Of a stretch of DNA of 64,000 nucleotides, positions 19,290 to 30,186 are shown piece after piece. Position 1 is the first letter of the stretch. The number at the start of each line of letters is the position of its first letter. This stretch comes from Novosphingobium sp. (GTDB lineage: Bacteria; Pseudomonadota; Alphaproteobacteria; Sphingomonadales; Sphingomonadaceae), in the NCBI GenBank assembly GCA_017744735.1, contig JAGIAR010000009.1, positions 1-64,000 of the forward strand. Direction: 5' to 3'. The notes beneath the pieces were generated by a model. The model was given only the letters and a program-made list of their open reading frames with translations, was not told where the DNA came from and searched no databases. The position numbers and the translations under genes were made by a program.

Positions 19290-20315
19290 TCAGAGCCACT
19301 TCCACTTGCGGAACATCAGCAGCGTCGCGAACAGCACCGCCACGCACATCACCACCACGATCCAGAACGCGCGCCAATCGTTTACCCCCGGCATGCCGCC
19401 GACATTGATGCCCAGCAGGCCGGTGAGGAAGGTCAGCGGCAGGAAGATTCCGGCCACCATGGTGAGCTTGTAGGAGACGGCCTCCGAGCGCGCGAGCGCC
19501 CGCGCGCGCATCTCGTCCTGCAGCACCAATGCGCTTTCCTTGCTGATGTCGATATCGTCGAGATAGCGCTTCAGCCGGTCGATCGATTCGGCGATCTCGC
19601 GCCGGTCGTGGTCCTCGAACCAGGGCGGCGCATCGTGCGCGATCTTCTCCAGCGCCTCGTGCTGCGGCGACATGTGGCGCTTGAGCGCGAGGCAGTAGCG
19701 TCGGATCGAGGAGATCTGGCCGAGCACCTGTTCGGGCTCGCAATCGATCGCGGCGACCTCGATCTCGTCGATATGGTGGTTCATCTCCACGATCGCGCGG
19801 TTCATCCGCGCGATCATAACCTCGACCAGGTCCGATATCAGCCGTCCGGCGTCTTCCGGCCCGCGGCCCGCATCGAGCTCGCCGAGCACGTGGCGGGGGG
19901 TCTGCATCGGGGCCGAGCGCAGGGTGACGATCCGCCGCCCGTCGGACCACAATTGCAGCGAGACCATGTCCTCGGGCGCGGCATCGGGATTGTAGTTGAT
20001 CCCGCGCAGGATCGCGATCAGCGTGTTCTTGCCTTCGCGGAACGAGCGCGGCCGGTTGTCGTGCGAGACAAGCAGCTCCGCGGTCGGCTCGGGCATGCCG
20101 GTGGCCGCCTGGAGCCAGTCCGACAGGCCCTCGGTATCCCGGTTCAGATGAATCCAGACCACCTCCGGGCTGACCCCGGGCTGCCAGTGCTGCACGTCGC
20201 GCCAGCGCAGCGCGCGGCCGCCGCCGTTGCCGTCGAGCACCCGGCCGAACAGCAGCGGGCCGTGGCCTTCCTCGATGTCGTAGTCGGTGACCTGCTGCGC
20301 CATGGCGGCCACCAT
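19290..20315 (-). CDS. CorA-superfamily divalent cation transporter, ZntB-like
   Basis: The 341-residue protein has a long soluble N-terminus (WIHLNRDTEGLSDWLQ), an alpha-helical stalk (MNHHIDEIEVAAIDCEPEQ, SSIRRYCLALKRHMSPQ) and two C-terminal helices. The pore-mouth tripeptide is GIN (FLTGLLGINVGGMPG) rather than the GMN of Mg2+-selective CorA; GVN/GIN variants with GxPG are typical of ZntB-type proteins, so zinc transport is a reasonable inference. Two in-frame ATGs exist (20315 and 20303); the second has a GGTGG tract upstream. It is the first gene of an operon with the Kef-type antiporter. Confidence 0.88.
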   Translation of the reverse strand: MVAAMAQQVTDYDIEEGHGPLLFGRVLDGNGGGRALRWRDVQHWQPGVSPEVVWIHLNRDTEGLSDWLQAATGMPEPTAELLVSHDNRPRSFREGKNTLIAILRGINYNPDAAPEDMVSLQLWSDGRRIVTLRSAPMQTPRHVLGELDAGRGPEDAGRLISDLVEVMIARMNRAIVEMNHHIDEIEVAAIDCEPEQVLGQISSIRRYCLALKRHMSPQHEALEKIAHDAPPWFEDHDRREIAESIDRLKRYLDDIDISKESALVLQDEMRARALARSEAVSYKLTMVAGIFLPLTFLTGLLGINVGGMPGVNDWRAFWIVVVMCVAVLFATLLMFRKWKWL

Positions 20316-20377
20316 GCAACAGGACGCGGGATATTCCTACTGCCGCGTTGCAGGGTGGCGGCCGCCGGGCCAAGGCG

Positions 20378-20821
20378 TCAGGAAAGCAGCACTTCTCCGG
20401 TCTCGAGCAGCGACTTGAGATTGGACAGGATCTTGGGCCAGCCGCCCGAAACCGCCTGGATGAGCTGCGAATCCGCGACCTCGATGCTGTGGTCGACGGT
20501 CAGCTTCACCGCGCCTTCGACCTGCTCGATCTCGATCACGCAACGGGCGAAGCCCTCGGCTTCCAGCTCGGGCCGCATGTGGTTCAGCCAGCGGATCACG
20601 ATCCGGCGGGGCTTTTCGATCTCGAGAATCTGGCCGCTGTCGGCCAGTTCGCCGTTGCCGCGCACGATCGCCCAGTCGGCGCCTTCGGTCCAGTCGCTGC
20701 GCTGCCACGCGCCCAGCCAGTAGAGCTTGTTCCGCTCGGCATCGGTCAGCGCCGCCCACAGCAGTTCGGGCGTGGTGCGGATATAGGTGACGTAGACGAA
20801 GCGGCTGGTCGGGTTGGTCAT
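20378..20821 (-). CDS. SRPBCC (AHSA1-like) domain protein
   Basis: The 147-residue protein has the START/AHSA1 helix-grip pattern: VYVTYIRTTPELLWAALTDA at the N-terminus, RKPRRIVIRWLNHMRPEL-type central strands and a C-terminal amphipathic helix (SGGWPKILSNLKSLLETGE). Proteins of this class bind hydrophobic ligands; the specific ligand is unknown. Its ATG overlaps the stop of the upstream ArsR-type regulator (ATGA), the classic ArsR-SRPBCC pair in which the regulator controls both genes. Confidence 0.9.
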   Translation of the reverse strand: MTNPTSRFVYVTYIRTTPELLWAALTDAERNKLYWLGAWQRSDWTEGADWAIVRGNGELADSGQILEIEKPRRIVIRWLNHMRPELEAEGFARCVIEIEQVEGAVKLTVDHSIEVADSQLIQAVSGGWPKILSNLKSLLETGEVLLS

Positions 20822-21138
20822 TCGCGTTCTCCTTCGAGATCCCGTTTGAGCGCCGCGAGCGCATCGAGCTGCGGGCGTTCGAACTTGCGGATCCAGCGGT
20901 CGGCGATCTCGGCGATCGGGACCGGATTGATGAAATGCAGCTTCTCGCGCCCCTCCTTGCGGGTTGCGATCAGGTTTGCCTGTTCGAGGATGCCGAGGTG
21001 CTTGGTCACCGCCTGGCGGCTCATCGCGAGGCCTTCGCAAAGTTCGCCCAGGGTCTGGCCGTTCCTGGCGTGCAACCGGTCCAGCAACGCGCGGCGGCTG
21101 GAATCTGCAAGCGCCCGGAACACATCGTCGTCCGTCAT
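20818..21138 (-). CDS. ArsR-family winged-helix repressor
   Basis: The 106-residue protein matches the ArsR helix-turn-helix: [20 protein letters not shown], then [20 protein letters not shown] as the recognition helix region and [17 protein letters not shown] as the wing. It has no CxC metal site, so it is probably of the type that senses something other than metal or acts through its SRPBCC partner. A perfect 20-bp palindrome lies 11 bases upstream inside the promoter and is the likely operator, implying autoregulation. The ATG is close to the predicted transcription start. Confidence 0.92.
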   Translation of the reverse strand: MTDDDVFRALADSSRRALLDRLHARNGQTLGELCEGLAMSRQAVTKHLGILEQANLIATRKEGREKLHFINPVPIAEIADRWIRKFERPQLDALAALKRDLEGERE

Positions 21139-21143
21139 GCGAC

Positions 21144-21173
21144 TCTATATGCAACCATATGGTTGCATGTCAA
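21144..21173 (-). promoter_or_regulatory. Promoter of the ArsR-SRPBCC operon, probably leaderless
   Basis: On the reverse strand a perfect -35 TTGACA (21173-21168) and a -10 TATAGA (21149-21144) are separated by 18 bases. The initiation codon begins at 21138, only five bases after the -10 box, so the transcript should start at or next to the A of ATG, giving a leaderless mRNA. The boxes are direct observations; the start site is inferred from usual spacing. Confidence 0.75.
21149..21168. promoter_or_regulatory. Palindromic operator for the ArsR-type regulator
   Basis: ATGCAACCAT is followed directly by its reverse complement ATGGTTGCAT, a perfect 20-bp palindrome. It fills the spacer between the -35 and -10 boxes, the usual position for a repressor that blocks polymerase. 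The two-fold symmetry suits a dimeric ArsR protein. Confidence 0.8.
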
Positions 21174-21292
21174 GCGCGGCGAAGGCAGCGTTTTCCTACC
21201 GCTGGCAAAACTGCTAGGGCCGCCCCATGTTCGCAGCCGTGCAAGCAGCCGATCCCCGGGCGAAGGACCGCCGCGAACCCGCCGTTGGGCCA

Positions 21293-21359
21293 CAAGGTGA
21301 CACGTCCCCCTGGACACTGTCACATGCGTCACGCCCCCACGGCCCAGAGTGTCACCTTG
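21293..21359. repeat. Long inverted repeat in the ispG leader
   Basis: CAAGGTGACAC (21293-21303) is matched by GTGTCACCTTG (21349-21359), a perfect 11-bp inverted repeat with a 45-base interval that itself contains the 19-base sequence also found at 38070-38088. It ends 12 bases before the ispG start codon, so it could fold in the mRNA leader or be a mobile intergenic element. Confidence 0.7.
21314..21332 (-). repeat. Copy 1 of a 19-base interspersed repeat
   Basis: Read on the reverse strand this is GTGACGCATGTGACAGTGT, identical to 38070-38088. The core is two GTGAC half-sites around a CATG centre. Both copies are intergenic and each is preceded, in the same orientation, by GGTGACA. Confidence 0.7.
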
Positions 21360-21371
21360 CGAGGCGAATCG

Positions 21372-22511
21372 ATGAGTGAAATCCGTCCCTGGCGCACGAT
21401 CCTGCGCCGCGAGAGCCGCCAGATCATGGTCGGCAAGGTCCCCGTCGGCGGCGGCGCGCCGATCAGCGTCCAGACCATGACCAACACGCTGACCTCCAAC
21501 GCGAAGGCGACGATCGACCAGATCCGCCGCTGCGAGGATGCCGGGGCGGACATCGTGCGGGTCTCTTGCCCGGACGTCGAAAGCACCGCCGCGCTGGGGC
21601 AGATCGTGCGCGCGGCCAATGTCCCGATCGTCGCCGACATCCATTTCCACTACAAGCGCGCGCTCGAGGCGGCCGATGCCGGCGCGGCGTGCCTCAGGAT
21701 CAATCCGGGCAATATCGGCAGCAGCGAACGCGTGGCCGAAGTGGTCCGCGCGGCCAAGGCCAACGGTTGCTCGATCCGCATCGGGGTCAACGCCGGGAGC
21801 CTGGAGAAGGACCTGCTCGAGAAATACGGCGAGCCCTGCCCCGAAGCGCTGGTCGAAAGCGCCCTCGATCATATCAAGCTGCTGCAGGATCACGATTTCC
21901 ACGAATACAAGGTGGCGGTGAAGGCCAGCGACGTGTTCCTGGCGGTTGCGGCCTACATGGGCCTGGCCGAAGCGGTCGATTGCCCGCTGCACCTGGGGAT
22001 CACCGAGGCCGGCGGGCTGATCGGCGGCACGGTCAAGTCGAGCATCGGGATCGGCAATCTGCTGTGGGCCGGGATCGGCGACACGATCCGGGTCTCGCTT
22101 TCGGCCGAGCCGGAAGAGGAAGTCCGCGTCGGCTACGAGATCCTCAAGAGCCTCGGCCTGCGCACCCGCGGCGTGCGGGTGGTTTCCTGCCCCAGCTGCG
22201 CGCGCCAGGGCTTCGACGTGATCCGCACGGTCGCCGCGCTGGAAGAGCGGCTGCAGCACATCAAGACCCCGATGAGCGTCTCGGTGCTCGGCTGCGTGGT
22301 CAACGGGCCGGGCGAAGCGCGCGAGACCGACATCGGCATCACCGGCGGCGGCGCGGGCAAGCACATGGTGTTCCTCTCGGGCGTGACCGACCACCACGTG
22401 CAGGATGCCGACATGCTCGATCACATCGTCGGCCTCGTCGAAGCCAAGGCGGCCGAGATCGAGGCGGGCGCCTCGGTGAGCATGGACACGCTCCACGGCA
22501 AAGCCGCATGA
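21372..22511 (+). CDS. ispG: 4-hydroxy-3-methylbut-2-en-1-yl diphosphate synthase (flavodoxin)
   Basis: The 379-residue [4Fe-4S] enzyme makes HMBPP in the MEP isoprenoid pathway. The N-terminal TIM barrel has [30 protein letters not shown] and INPGNIGS; the iron-sulfur ligands are in [14 protein letters not shown] and [11 protein letters not shown]. The ATG at 21372 was chosen over the longer reading frame because homologues begin near here ([15 protein letters not shown]). The gene starts just after a long inverted repeat and is followed, eight bases on, by a three-gene overlapped group. Confidence 0.95.
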   Translation: MSEIRPWRTILRRESRQIMVGKVPVGGGAPISVQTMTNTLTSNAKATIDQIRRCEDAGADIVRVSCPDVESTAALGQIVRAANVPIVADIHFHYKRALEAADAGAACLRINPGNIGSSERVAEVVRAAKANGCSIRIGVNAGSLEKDLLEKYGEPCPEALVESALDHIKLLQDHDFHEYKVAVKASDVFLAVAAYMGLAEAVDCPLHLGITEAGGLIGGTVKSSIGIGNLLWAGIGDTIRVSLSAEPEEEVRVGYEILKSLGLRTRGVRVVSCPSCARQGFDVIRTVAALEERLQHIKTPMSVSVLGCVVNGPGEARETDIGITGGGAGKHMVFLSGVTDHHVQDADMLDHIVGLVEAKAAEIEAGASVSMDTLHGKAA

Positions 22512-22518
22512 GGGCTGC

Positions 22519-23154
22519 ATGACCCGCGCGCGCCGGACGCCCGCCCTGCTGCTGGCCGCGGGATTGTCGTTCGCCACTCCCGCCTTCGCCGAGGGCGCGA
22601 AGGGCTTCGACGAACCGGCGTTCACCGCCGCGATCGCCAAGGCGAAGGCCAATGCCAACGATCCCGCGGTCGATTTCACCTGGCTGCGCCGGCAGAATTT
22701 GCTGCGCCTCGATTACGCGATCCCCGACTGGGACCAGGCCGAGGGCGCTTTCGGGGCGATCGACAGCGACCCGCAGAGCGCGCTCAGGCTTGCGCAGCGC
22801 CAGATCGATGCGAACTATCTCGACCTCTTCGCGCATGTCGCGGCGGAGCAGGCGCTGGGCCAGCTCAACCGCAAGGACGAAGCGCGGGCCGAGCACGATA
22901 CGGTGATCGCGATCCTTGCCTCGATCATGGGCAAGAACGACGGGCATAGCGCCGAACAGGCGTTCAACGCGGTGTCGGTGCCGGAGGAATACCAGACCGT
23001 CGCTCTGCTGGGCCTCGATGCCGGGGGCCAGAAGACCGGCACCTCCGACGGCCATACCTACGACATCATCGACGTGACCGATCCGGACACCAAGCAAGCC
23101 TCCGCGATCTGGTTCGAGATCGATTCCTTCTTCGGCAAGGAGTTCGGACTGTGA
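22519..23154 (+). CDS. Exported DUF4919-like protein
   Basis: The 211-residue protein has a signal peptide (TPALLLAAGLSFATPAFA-E, cleavage about 24). The mature part is helical and ends with FNAVSVPEEYQTVALLGLDA and DVTDPDTKQASAIWFEI, the pattern of DUF4919 proteins, whose function is unknown. It follows ispG by seven bases and its TGA overlaps the GTG of the next gene, so it is probably co-transcribed with ispG without a clear functional link. Confidence 0.75.
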   Translation: MTRARRTPALLLAAGLSFATPAFAEGAKGFDEPAFTAAIAKAKANANDPAVDFTWLRRQNLLRLDYAIPDWDQAEGAFGAIDSDPQSALRLAQRQIDANYLDLFAHVAAEQALGQLNRKDEARAEHDTVIAILASIMGKNDGHSAEQAFNAVSVPEEYQTVALLGLDAGGQKTGTSDGHTYDIIDVTDPDTKQASAIWFEIDSFFGKEFGL

Positions 23155-23444
23155 CCAAGACCACCCTTCCCTCGGTGCCGCCCGCGCAGGCCGGCAAGCC
23201 GCCGCTGTCGCGCAAGGGCGTCGCCACCGGCGCCTCGGCGGTCGGCGCCTCGGCCACCGGCACCAGCGCGCTCGGCTCGGGCCTGGTCGGCGCGGCGGCG
23301 CTGGGCGCGATCGCCCTGGGGGCCATCGCGATCGGCGCGGTCGCGATCGGGCGGCTGCGGATCGGCAAGGCCCGCATCCGCAAGCTCAGGATCGACGAGC
23401 TGGAAATCGGCCGCATCGTGCAGATCGGCGAGCCGACGGAGTGA
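23151..23444 (+). CDS. Small Gly/Ala/Ile pentad-repeat protein
   Basis: The 97-residue protein starts at GTG 23151 (GTGA overlap). From about residue 27 to 90 it runs in five-residue steps: ASAVG ASATG TSALG, then GAIALGAIAIGAVAIG, then polar steps RLRIG KARIR KLRID ELEIG. The hydrophobic residue recurs every fifth position, as in beta-helical pentapeptide proteins, with the early steps apolar enough to lie in a membrane and the later steps charged. I do not recognise a named family. It overlaps the next gene by GTGA. Confidence 0.7.
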   Translation: MTKTTLPSVPPAQAGKPPLSRKGVATGASAVGASATGTSALGSGLVGAAALGAIALGAIAIGAVAIGRLRIGKARIRKLRIDELEIGRIVQIGEPTE

Positions 23445-23920
23445 GCCTTTCGATACGCGCCGCCGCCCCGGCCGACCTGCCCCTGATCGCCGCGCTGATC
23501 CGCGAGCTCGCCGAATACGAGAAGCTCGGCCACGAAGTCCGCTTCGACGAGGCGGTGCTGGGCGAGCAATTGTTCGGCGCGCGCCCCTATGCCGAGGTGC
23601 TGATCGGTGAGACCGACGGGCAGGCCACCGGCTTTGCGCTGTTCTTCCACAATTTCTCGACTTTCGAGGGGCGGCCCGGGATCTATCTGGAAGACCTGTT
23701 CGTGCGGCCCGAGGCGCGCGGGCGCGGTCTGGGCAAGGCGCTGCTGGTCGAGCTGGCGCGGCTTGCGCTCGAACGGGGCTGCGCCCGGCTGGAATGGTGG
23801 GTGCTCGACTGGAACGAGCCCTCGATCGGCTTCTACAAGAGCCTGGGTGCGCGGCCGATGGACGAATGGACGGTGATGCGGGTCGACGGCCAAGCGCTGA
23901 CCTCGCTCGCCGCGACTTAA
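23441..23920 (+). CDS. GNAT acetyltransferase, SSAT-like (diamine/polyamine type)
   Basis: The 159-residue protein has the spermidine/spermine-acetyltransferase-like pattern: AALIRELAEYEKLGHEV at the N-terminus, NFSTFEGRPGIYLEDLFVRP, the acetyl-CoA loop EARGRGLGKALL (about 90-101) and LEWWVLDWNEPSIGFYKSLG with the family Tyr. A diamine, lysine-like or thialysine substrate is likely from the family, but not proven. The start is GTG overlapping the upstream TGA. Confidence 0.88.
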   Translation: MSLSIRAAAPADLPLIAALIRELAEYEKLGHEVRFDEAVLGEQLFGARPYAEVLIGETDGQATGFALFFHNFSTFEGRPGIYLEDLFVRPEARGRGLGKALLVELARLALERGCARLEWWVLDWNEPSIGFYKSLGARPMDEWTVMRVDGQALTSLAAT

Positions 23921-23985
23921 TCCGCTCGACTTCGCGCGCGGAGCCGTTCACTTTCGCTACAAGGTCGCAGGCCCATATAGGGGAT

Positions 23986-24711
23986 ATGGTGAAAACGCTG
24001 GATCGCAGGAAGCTGCTCAAGGCCGGTATCGGGGCCGGAGGCATGGCGCTCGTCGCGAGCGCCCTGCCGGCGCGGGTCTTCGCCCAGGCCTCCTCGCTGA
24101 GCGAGCGCGACCGCAAGGTGCTCGACATCGCGAAACGCGAAGTCGAGCGCGCGGGCACTGCGCTGTGGCGCCGGGACATCGCCGGGATCGCCGATTTCAG
24201 CACCCATTCCTCGTTTCCGCGGTTCCATTTCGCCGATCTCGAAAAGGGCCAGGTCCGCAGCTTCCTGGTCGCGCACGGGCTCGGCTCGGACCCCGGCCAC
24301 ACCGGCTTCCTGCAATGGTTCTCGAACGAGCCCGGCTCGAACGCGACCGCGCGCGGGGCCTATGTCACCTGGGAATGGTACAATGGCAAATACGGCGTCT
24401 CGATCCGCCTCGGCGGCCTGGATTCCGACGATTCGAACACGCTCGACCGGGCGATCGTGATGCATCCGGCCGCCTATGCGACGCAGGAGCACGTGGCCAA
24501 ATGGGGCAAGCTCGGCCGCTCCAACGGCTGCTTCGCGATGGGCCCCGACGATTTCAACGAGGCCCTGTGGCACCTTTCGGGCGGCCGCCTGCTGTTCGCC
24601 GACAAGCTCGGTCTCGGTCCGGAATATGTTCCGCCGGTGGCGCCGGCACCCATGCCGGGCGGATCCGAACTGGAAGAGAGCACGCCGGCCGCGCCGATCG
24701 CTTCAAGCTGA
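23986..24711 (+). CDS. Murein L,D-transpeptidase catalytic-domain protein (YkuD_2 type)
   Basis: The 241-residue protein begins with a twin-arginine-like signal (LDRRKLLKAG followed by a hydrophobic stretch to ARVFAQ, about residue 33). The body has SFPRFHFADLEKG, AHGLGSDPGHTG and the Cys motif GRSNGCFAMG (about 184), which is the YkuD_2 form of the L,D-transpeptidase active site (SxGC). Such enzymes form or cut 3-3 peptidoglycan links or attach lipoproteins. AGGGGAT precedes the ATG at 23986. It is convergent with a second, canonical L,D-transpeptidase. Confidence 0.88.
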   Translation: MVKTLDRRKLLKAGIGAGGMALVASALPARVFAQASSLSERDRKVLDIAKREVERAGTALWRRDIAGIADFSTHSSFPRFHFADLEKGQVRSFLVAHGLGSDPGHTGFLQWFSNEPGSNATARGAYVTWEWYNGKYGVSIRLGGLDSDDSNTLDRAIVMHPAAYATQEHVAKWGKLGRSNGCFAMGPDDFNEALWHLSGGRLLFADKLGLGPEYVPPVAPAPMPGGSELEESTPAAPIASS

Positions 24712-24744
24712 GAGGGCCCGCGCCCTGGCGGCCGCCGGCTGCCC

Positions 24745-26100
24745 TCAGGTTTGCAGATCGTCGATGATCTGGACCACTTCCTCGCTGGTCTTGCGGGCGC
24801 GGTTGGCGACGCGCGGCGCGTCGAAGCTCGCAAGGACCGGCGCGTCGCGACCGTAGATGTCGTCGAAGGTCCGCAGTTGGCCGTTGATGTCGCGGCCCAT
24901 GGTGAAATAGGTGATGTAGACCGGGAAGGTCTTCTTCAGCCCGACCCTTGTGTACTTGCCCGATGTCGAGATCGCGACCGCCTCGTCCTTGTCCGCGCCC
25001 TTGCCGATGATCGCCATGGTGATCGCCAGCTCCAGCGCGCGCTCGGTCCGCACGCAGCCGTGGCTGAGCGCGCGCATGTCGTTGTTGAACAGACCGCGCG
25101 AGGGTGTGTCGTGGAGGAAGATCGCATGCTCGTTCGGCATGTCGAGCTTCATCCGGCCGAGCGAGTTGTTGTCGCCCGGCTGCTGGACCACGGTGATCAT
25201 GCCGTTGGCGGCCCTGGTGCCCTTGTAGCCTGCCGCCTTGGCCCATGCCGGGTTGGCCATCACCTTGGCGCCGAGGCCTTCGCCCTTCACGATCGACTGC
25301 GGCACGGTCCAGGTGGGGTTGAAGATCACCCCTTCGACGATCTCGGCGAGCTGCGGGGTCGCGGTCCTGCCCGGCTTGCCGACGATGGTCTTGTAGGTCC
25401 GCACGATCTTGTCGTTGACCGTCAGGCGCAGCTGGAACTCGGGCACGTTGGTCAGCAGATACTGATCGCCGAGGTCGTGGGCGAGCCAGCGCCAGCGGTC
25501 CATGTTCGCCTGGATCATCGCGATGCGCTTGGTGCTGGACGCCGGCGTCTGCGCGAGCGCGTCCTTCAGCGCGGCATAGTCGGGATTGGTCGGGGCGAGC
25601 TCGGCGACCACTCCGGCCACGTCATGCGCGGCGAGCGCATCGGCCATGACTTTCGCGGTCGGCATCGTATCGGCATCGGGATCGACCACGAACCACTGCT
25701 TGCGCGCCTCCATCGGAGTGCGCCCGTCGCGCAGGTCCTCGATCAGCCAGCCGAAGATCCGGTCGGCCGTCGCGTCGAGATCGGGGCCCGCGCCCTGGGC
25801 GATCGCGGCGCTCAGCGTCGGGATGTCGTAATCCTTCGGCTCAAGCCCTTCCGAGCCGATCCCCCGGACCAGCGCCAGCAATTGCCGCGCATCCGAGATC
25901 TGCCACCTGTCCACCACCGGGGGTGCGGTCGTGACCGCTTCGGGCGCGACCGGCATCGGGCGCAGCACCGGATCGGCCTTGGCGGCCGGCGGGGGCGGCA
26001 GCAGCGATTCCGGCTCGCCGTCGGGGCTGGCCAGCGCCGCCGCCGGCAAGGCCAGAGCCGTCATCGCGAGAAGACCGACTGTCCGCACCGAACTCCGCAT
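24745..26100 (-). CDS. L,D-transpeptidase of the LdtD/YcbB type
   Basis: The 451-residue protein has a signal peptide (VGLLAMTALALPAAALA, to about 24), an N-terminal peptidoglycan-binding-like scaffold region (LLALVRGIGSEGLEPKDYDI) and a C-terminal YkuD domain with VPQSIVKGEGLG, HDTPSRGLFNNDMRALSHGC and the active-site motif SHGCVRTERALELA. It makes 3-3 cross-links in peptidoglycan in the periplasm, using the Cys of SHGC. The region upstream carries TTGACA on the reverse strand (26147-26142) as a possible -35. Confidence 0.9.
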   Translation of the reverse strand: MRSSVRTVGLLAMTALALPAAALASPDGEPESLLPPPPAAKADPVLRPMPVAPEAVTTAPPVVDRWQISDARQLLALVRGIGSEGLEPKDYDIPTLSAAIAQGAGPDLDATADRIFGWLIEDLRDGRTPMEARKQWFVVDPDADTMPTAKVMADALAAHDVAGVVAELAPTNPDYAALKDALAQTPASSTKRIAMIQANMDRWRWLAHDLGDQYLLTNVPEFQLRLTVNDKIVRTYKTIVGKPGRTATPQLAEIVEGVIFNPTWTVPQSIVKGEGLGAKVMANPAWAKAAGYKGTRAANGMITVVQQPGDNNSLGRMKLDMPNEHAIFLHDTPSRGLFNNDMRALSHGCVRTERALELAITMAIIGKGADKDEAVAISTSGKYTRVGLKKTFPVYITYFTMGRDINGQLRTFDDIYGRDAPVLASFDAPRVANRARKTSEEVVQIIDDLQT

Positions 26101-26233
26101 TTCGAAAGCAATCCCCGTTCATCCCGGCCCGCAGGGGGCCCTGTCAACACCGTCCCGATTGTATGGCACACAAGTATCGAACGAAAGCACTGTCTGCAGG
26201 CTGAACCGGGTGACGGCGGGTTTATACACTTCT

Positions 26234-27139
26234 ATGCGCGATTCCATGAAGCCCGCCGCGCCCCTGATGCCGTTCGTCGCGATCACCACCGCGATCGCCG
26301 TCTATTCGGCGATGGACACGACGATGAAGCTCGCCTCGCTCGCGGTGGGCGCGTTCAGCGCAACGCTGTGGCGCAGTATGGCGGGCTTCGCCCTGGTCCT
26401 GCCGCTGTGGCTGCGCGAGGGGCCGCGGCTGCCGGGCGGAGTGCTGCTGCGGCTGCACGTGATCCGCGGGGTGGTGACCGCCGGCGTCGCGACGAGCTTC
26501 TTCTACGGCCTGGTCCACCTGCGCCTGGCCGAAGCGATCGCGATTTCCTTCATCGCGCCGCTGATCGCGCTGTTTCTGGCCGCGGTGGTGCTTGGCGAGA
26601 CGATCGGCCGCGCGGCGATCGGCGCCTCGCTGCTCGGGCTGGGCGGAGTGGCGGTGATCGCGCTCGGGAGCGCGCAAGAGGCGCAGACCCATCCCGGAGC
26701 GGTGCTCGGCATCGCCGCGGTGCTGCTGTCGGCAGCGCTTTACGCGTGGAACCTGATCCTCCAGCGGCAGCAGGCGCTGCTGGCGCAGCCGGCCGAGGTG
26801 GCGCTGTTCCAGAACGGCGTCTCGGCGCTTACGCTGGCGCTGGCCGCGCCGTGGCTGCTGGTGGTGCCGCAGGGCGAGGCCTGGCTCAGCATCGGGGCGA
26901 GCGCCGTCCTGCAGGTCGCCGCGCTGATGCTGGCGAGCTGGGCCTACGGCCGCGCGGAAGCGCAGGCGCTGGTGCCGTTCGAATACACCGCGTTCCTGTG
27001 GGCGGTGCTGTTCGGCTGGCTGGCGTTCCACGAAGCGGTTGAGTGGCCCACGATCGCGGGCGCGACGCTGATCGTTGCCGGTTGCTGGCTAGCCGCGCCC
27101 AAGAAGCGCGCCGAGCATATCGAGCAGACCGCGCTCTAG
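26234..27139 (+). CDS. EamA/DMT-family transporter
   Basis: The 301-residue protein has ten predicted helices as two EamA repeats (AVYSAMDTTMKLASLAVGAF; LAEAIAISFIAPLIALFLAA; ALVPFEYTAFLWAVLFGWLA) and belongs to the drug/metabolite transporters; substrate unknown. Start is ATG 26234, or 26246 in the same frame; neither has a good ribosome site, and a TTATAC box lies only six bases upstream, so a short or absent leader is possible. Its stop shares CTAG with the small convergent gene. Confidence 0.88.
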   Translation: MRDSMKPAAPLMPFVAITTAIAVYSAMDTTMKLASLAVGAFSATLWRSMAGFALVLPLWLREGPRLPGGVLLRLHVIRGVVTAGVATSFFYGLVHLRLAEAIAISFIAPLIALFLAAVVLGETIGRAAIGASLLGLGGVAVIALGSAQEAQTHPGAVLGIAAVLLSAALYAWNLILQRQQALLAQPAEVALFQNGVSALTLALAAPWLLVVPQGEAWLSIGASAVLQVAALMLASWAYGRAEAQALVPFEYTAFLWAVLFGWLAFHEAVEWPTIAGATLIVAGCWLAAPKKRAEHIEQTAL

Positions 27140-27321
27140 GATTCTTTCGCGGGCTTGGCGGTCCCGGCCGGGGCGCCCGTCTCGCTCGCAGCCTTGCCGT
27201 GAAACAAATCGAGGCCGAAGCCGATCAGCGCGCCCGCGATCGCCGCCGCGACCAGCGCCGCCGCCATGGGCAATACCCGCAACGGATCGTTGGTGCGATT
27301 GGGAGGGCCGAATCCGTCCAT
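27136..27321 (-). CDS. Small single-helix membrane protein
   Basis: This 61-residue frame begins MDGFGPPNRTNDPLRVL, has one clear membrane helix (PMAAALVAAAIAGALIGFGL) and a hydrophilic Ala/Lys tail. Function unknown. It looks real because its start fits the helix, codon positions follow the local GC bias and its stop uses the CTAG shared with the EamA gene. The start is chosen as the last Met before the helix; longer versions would add a Pro/Arg stretch that looks like noncoding sequence. Confidence 0.5.
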   Translation of the reverse strand: MDGFGPPNRTNDPLRVLPMAAALVAAAIAGALIGFGLDLFHGKAASETGAPAGTAKPAKES

Positions 27322-27502
27322 AAAGCCCCTGATAGGCGCAGCGGCGGCGCGCGCAAGCGCGGTTTTCCGGGGCGGGTTCGGAGGCGGTTTCTGGGGCCCG
27401 CACCCTTGACGATACAGCGCAAAACGCGCAGTGGCCGGGCGACTTTCCGGGCCCATCGCGCATGCAGCGCGGGCCGATGATCATAAAGGACAGCGCATCA
27501 CG

Positions 27503-30175
<2,673 letters not shown>

Positions 30176-30186
30176 ACCCGGCGCAA

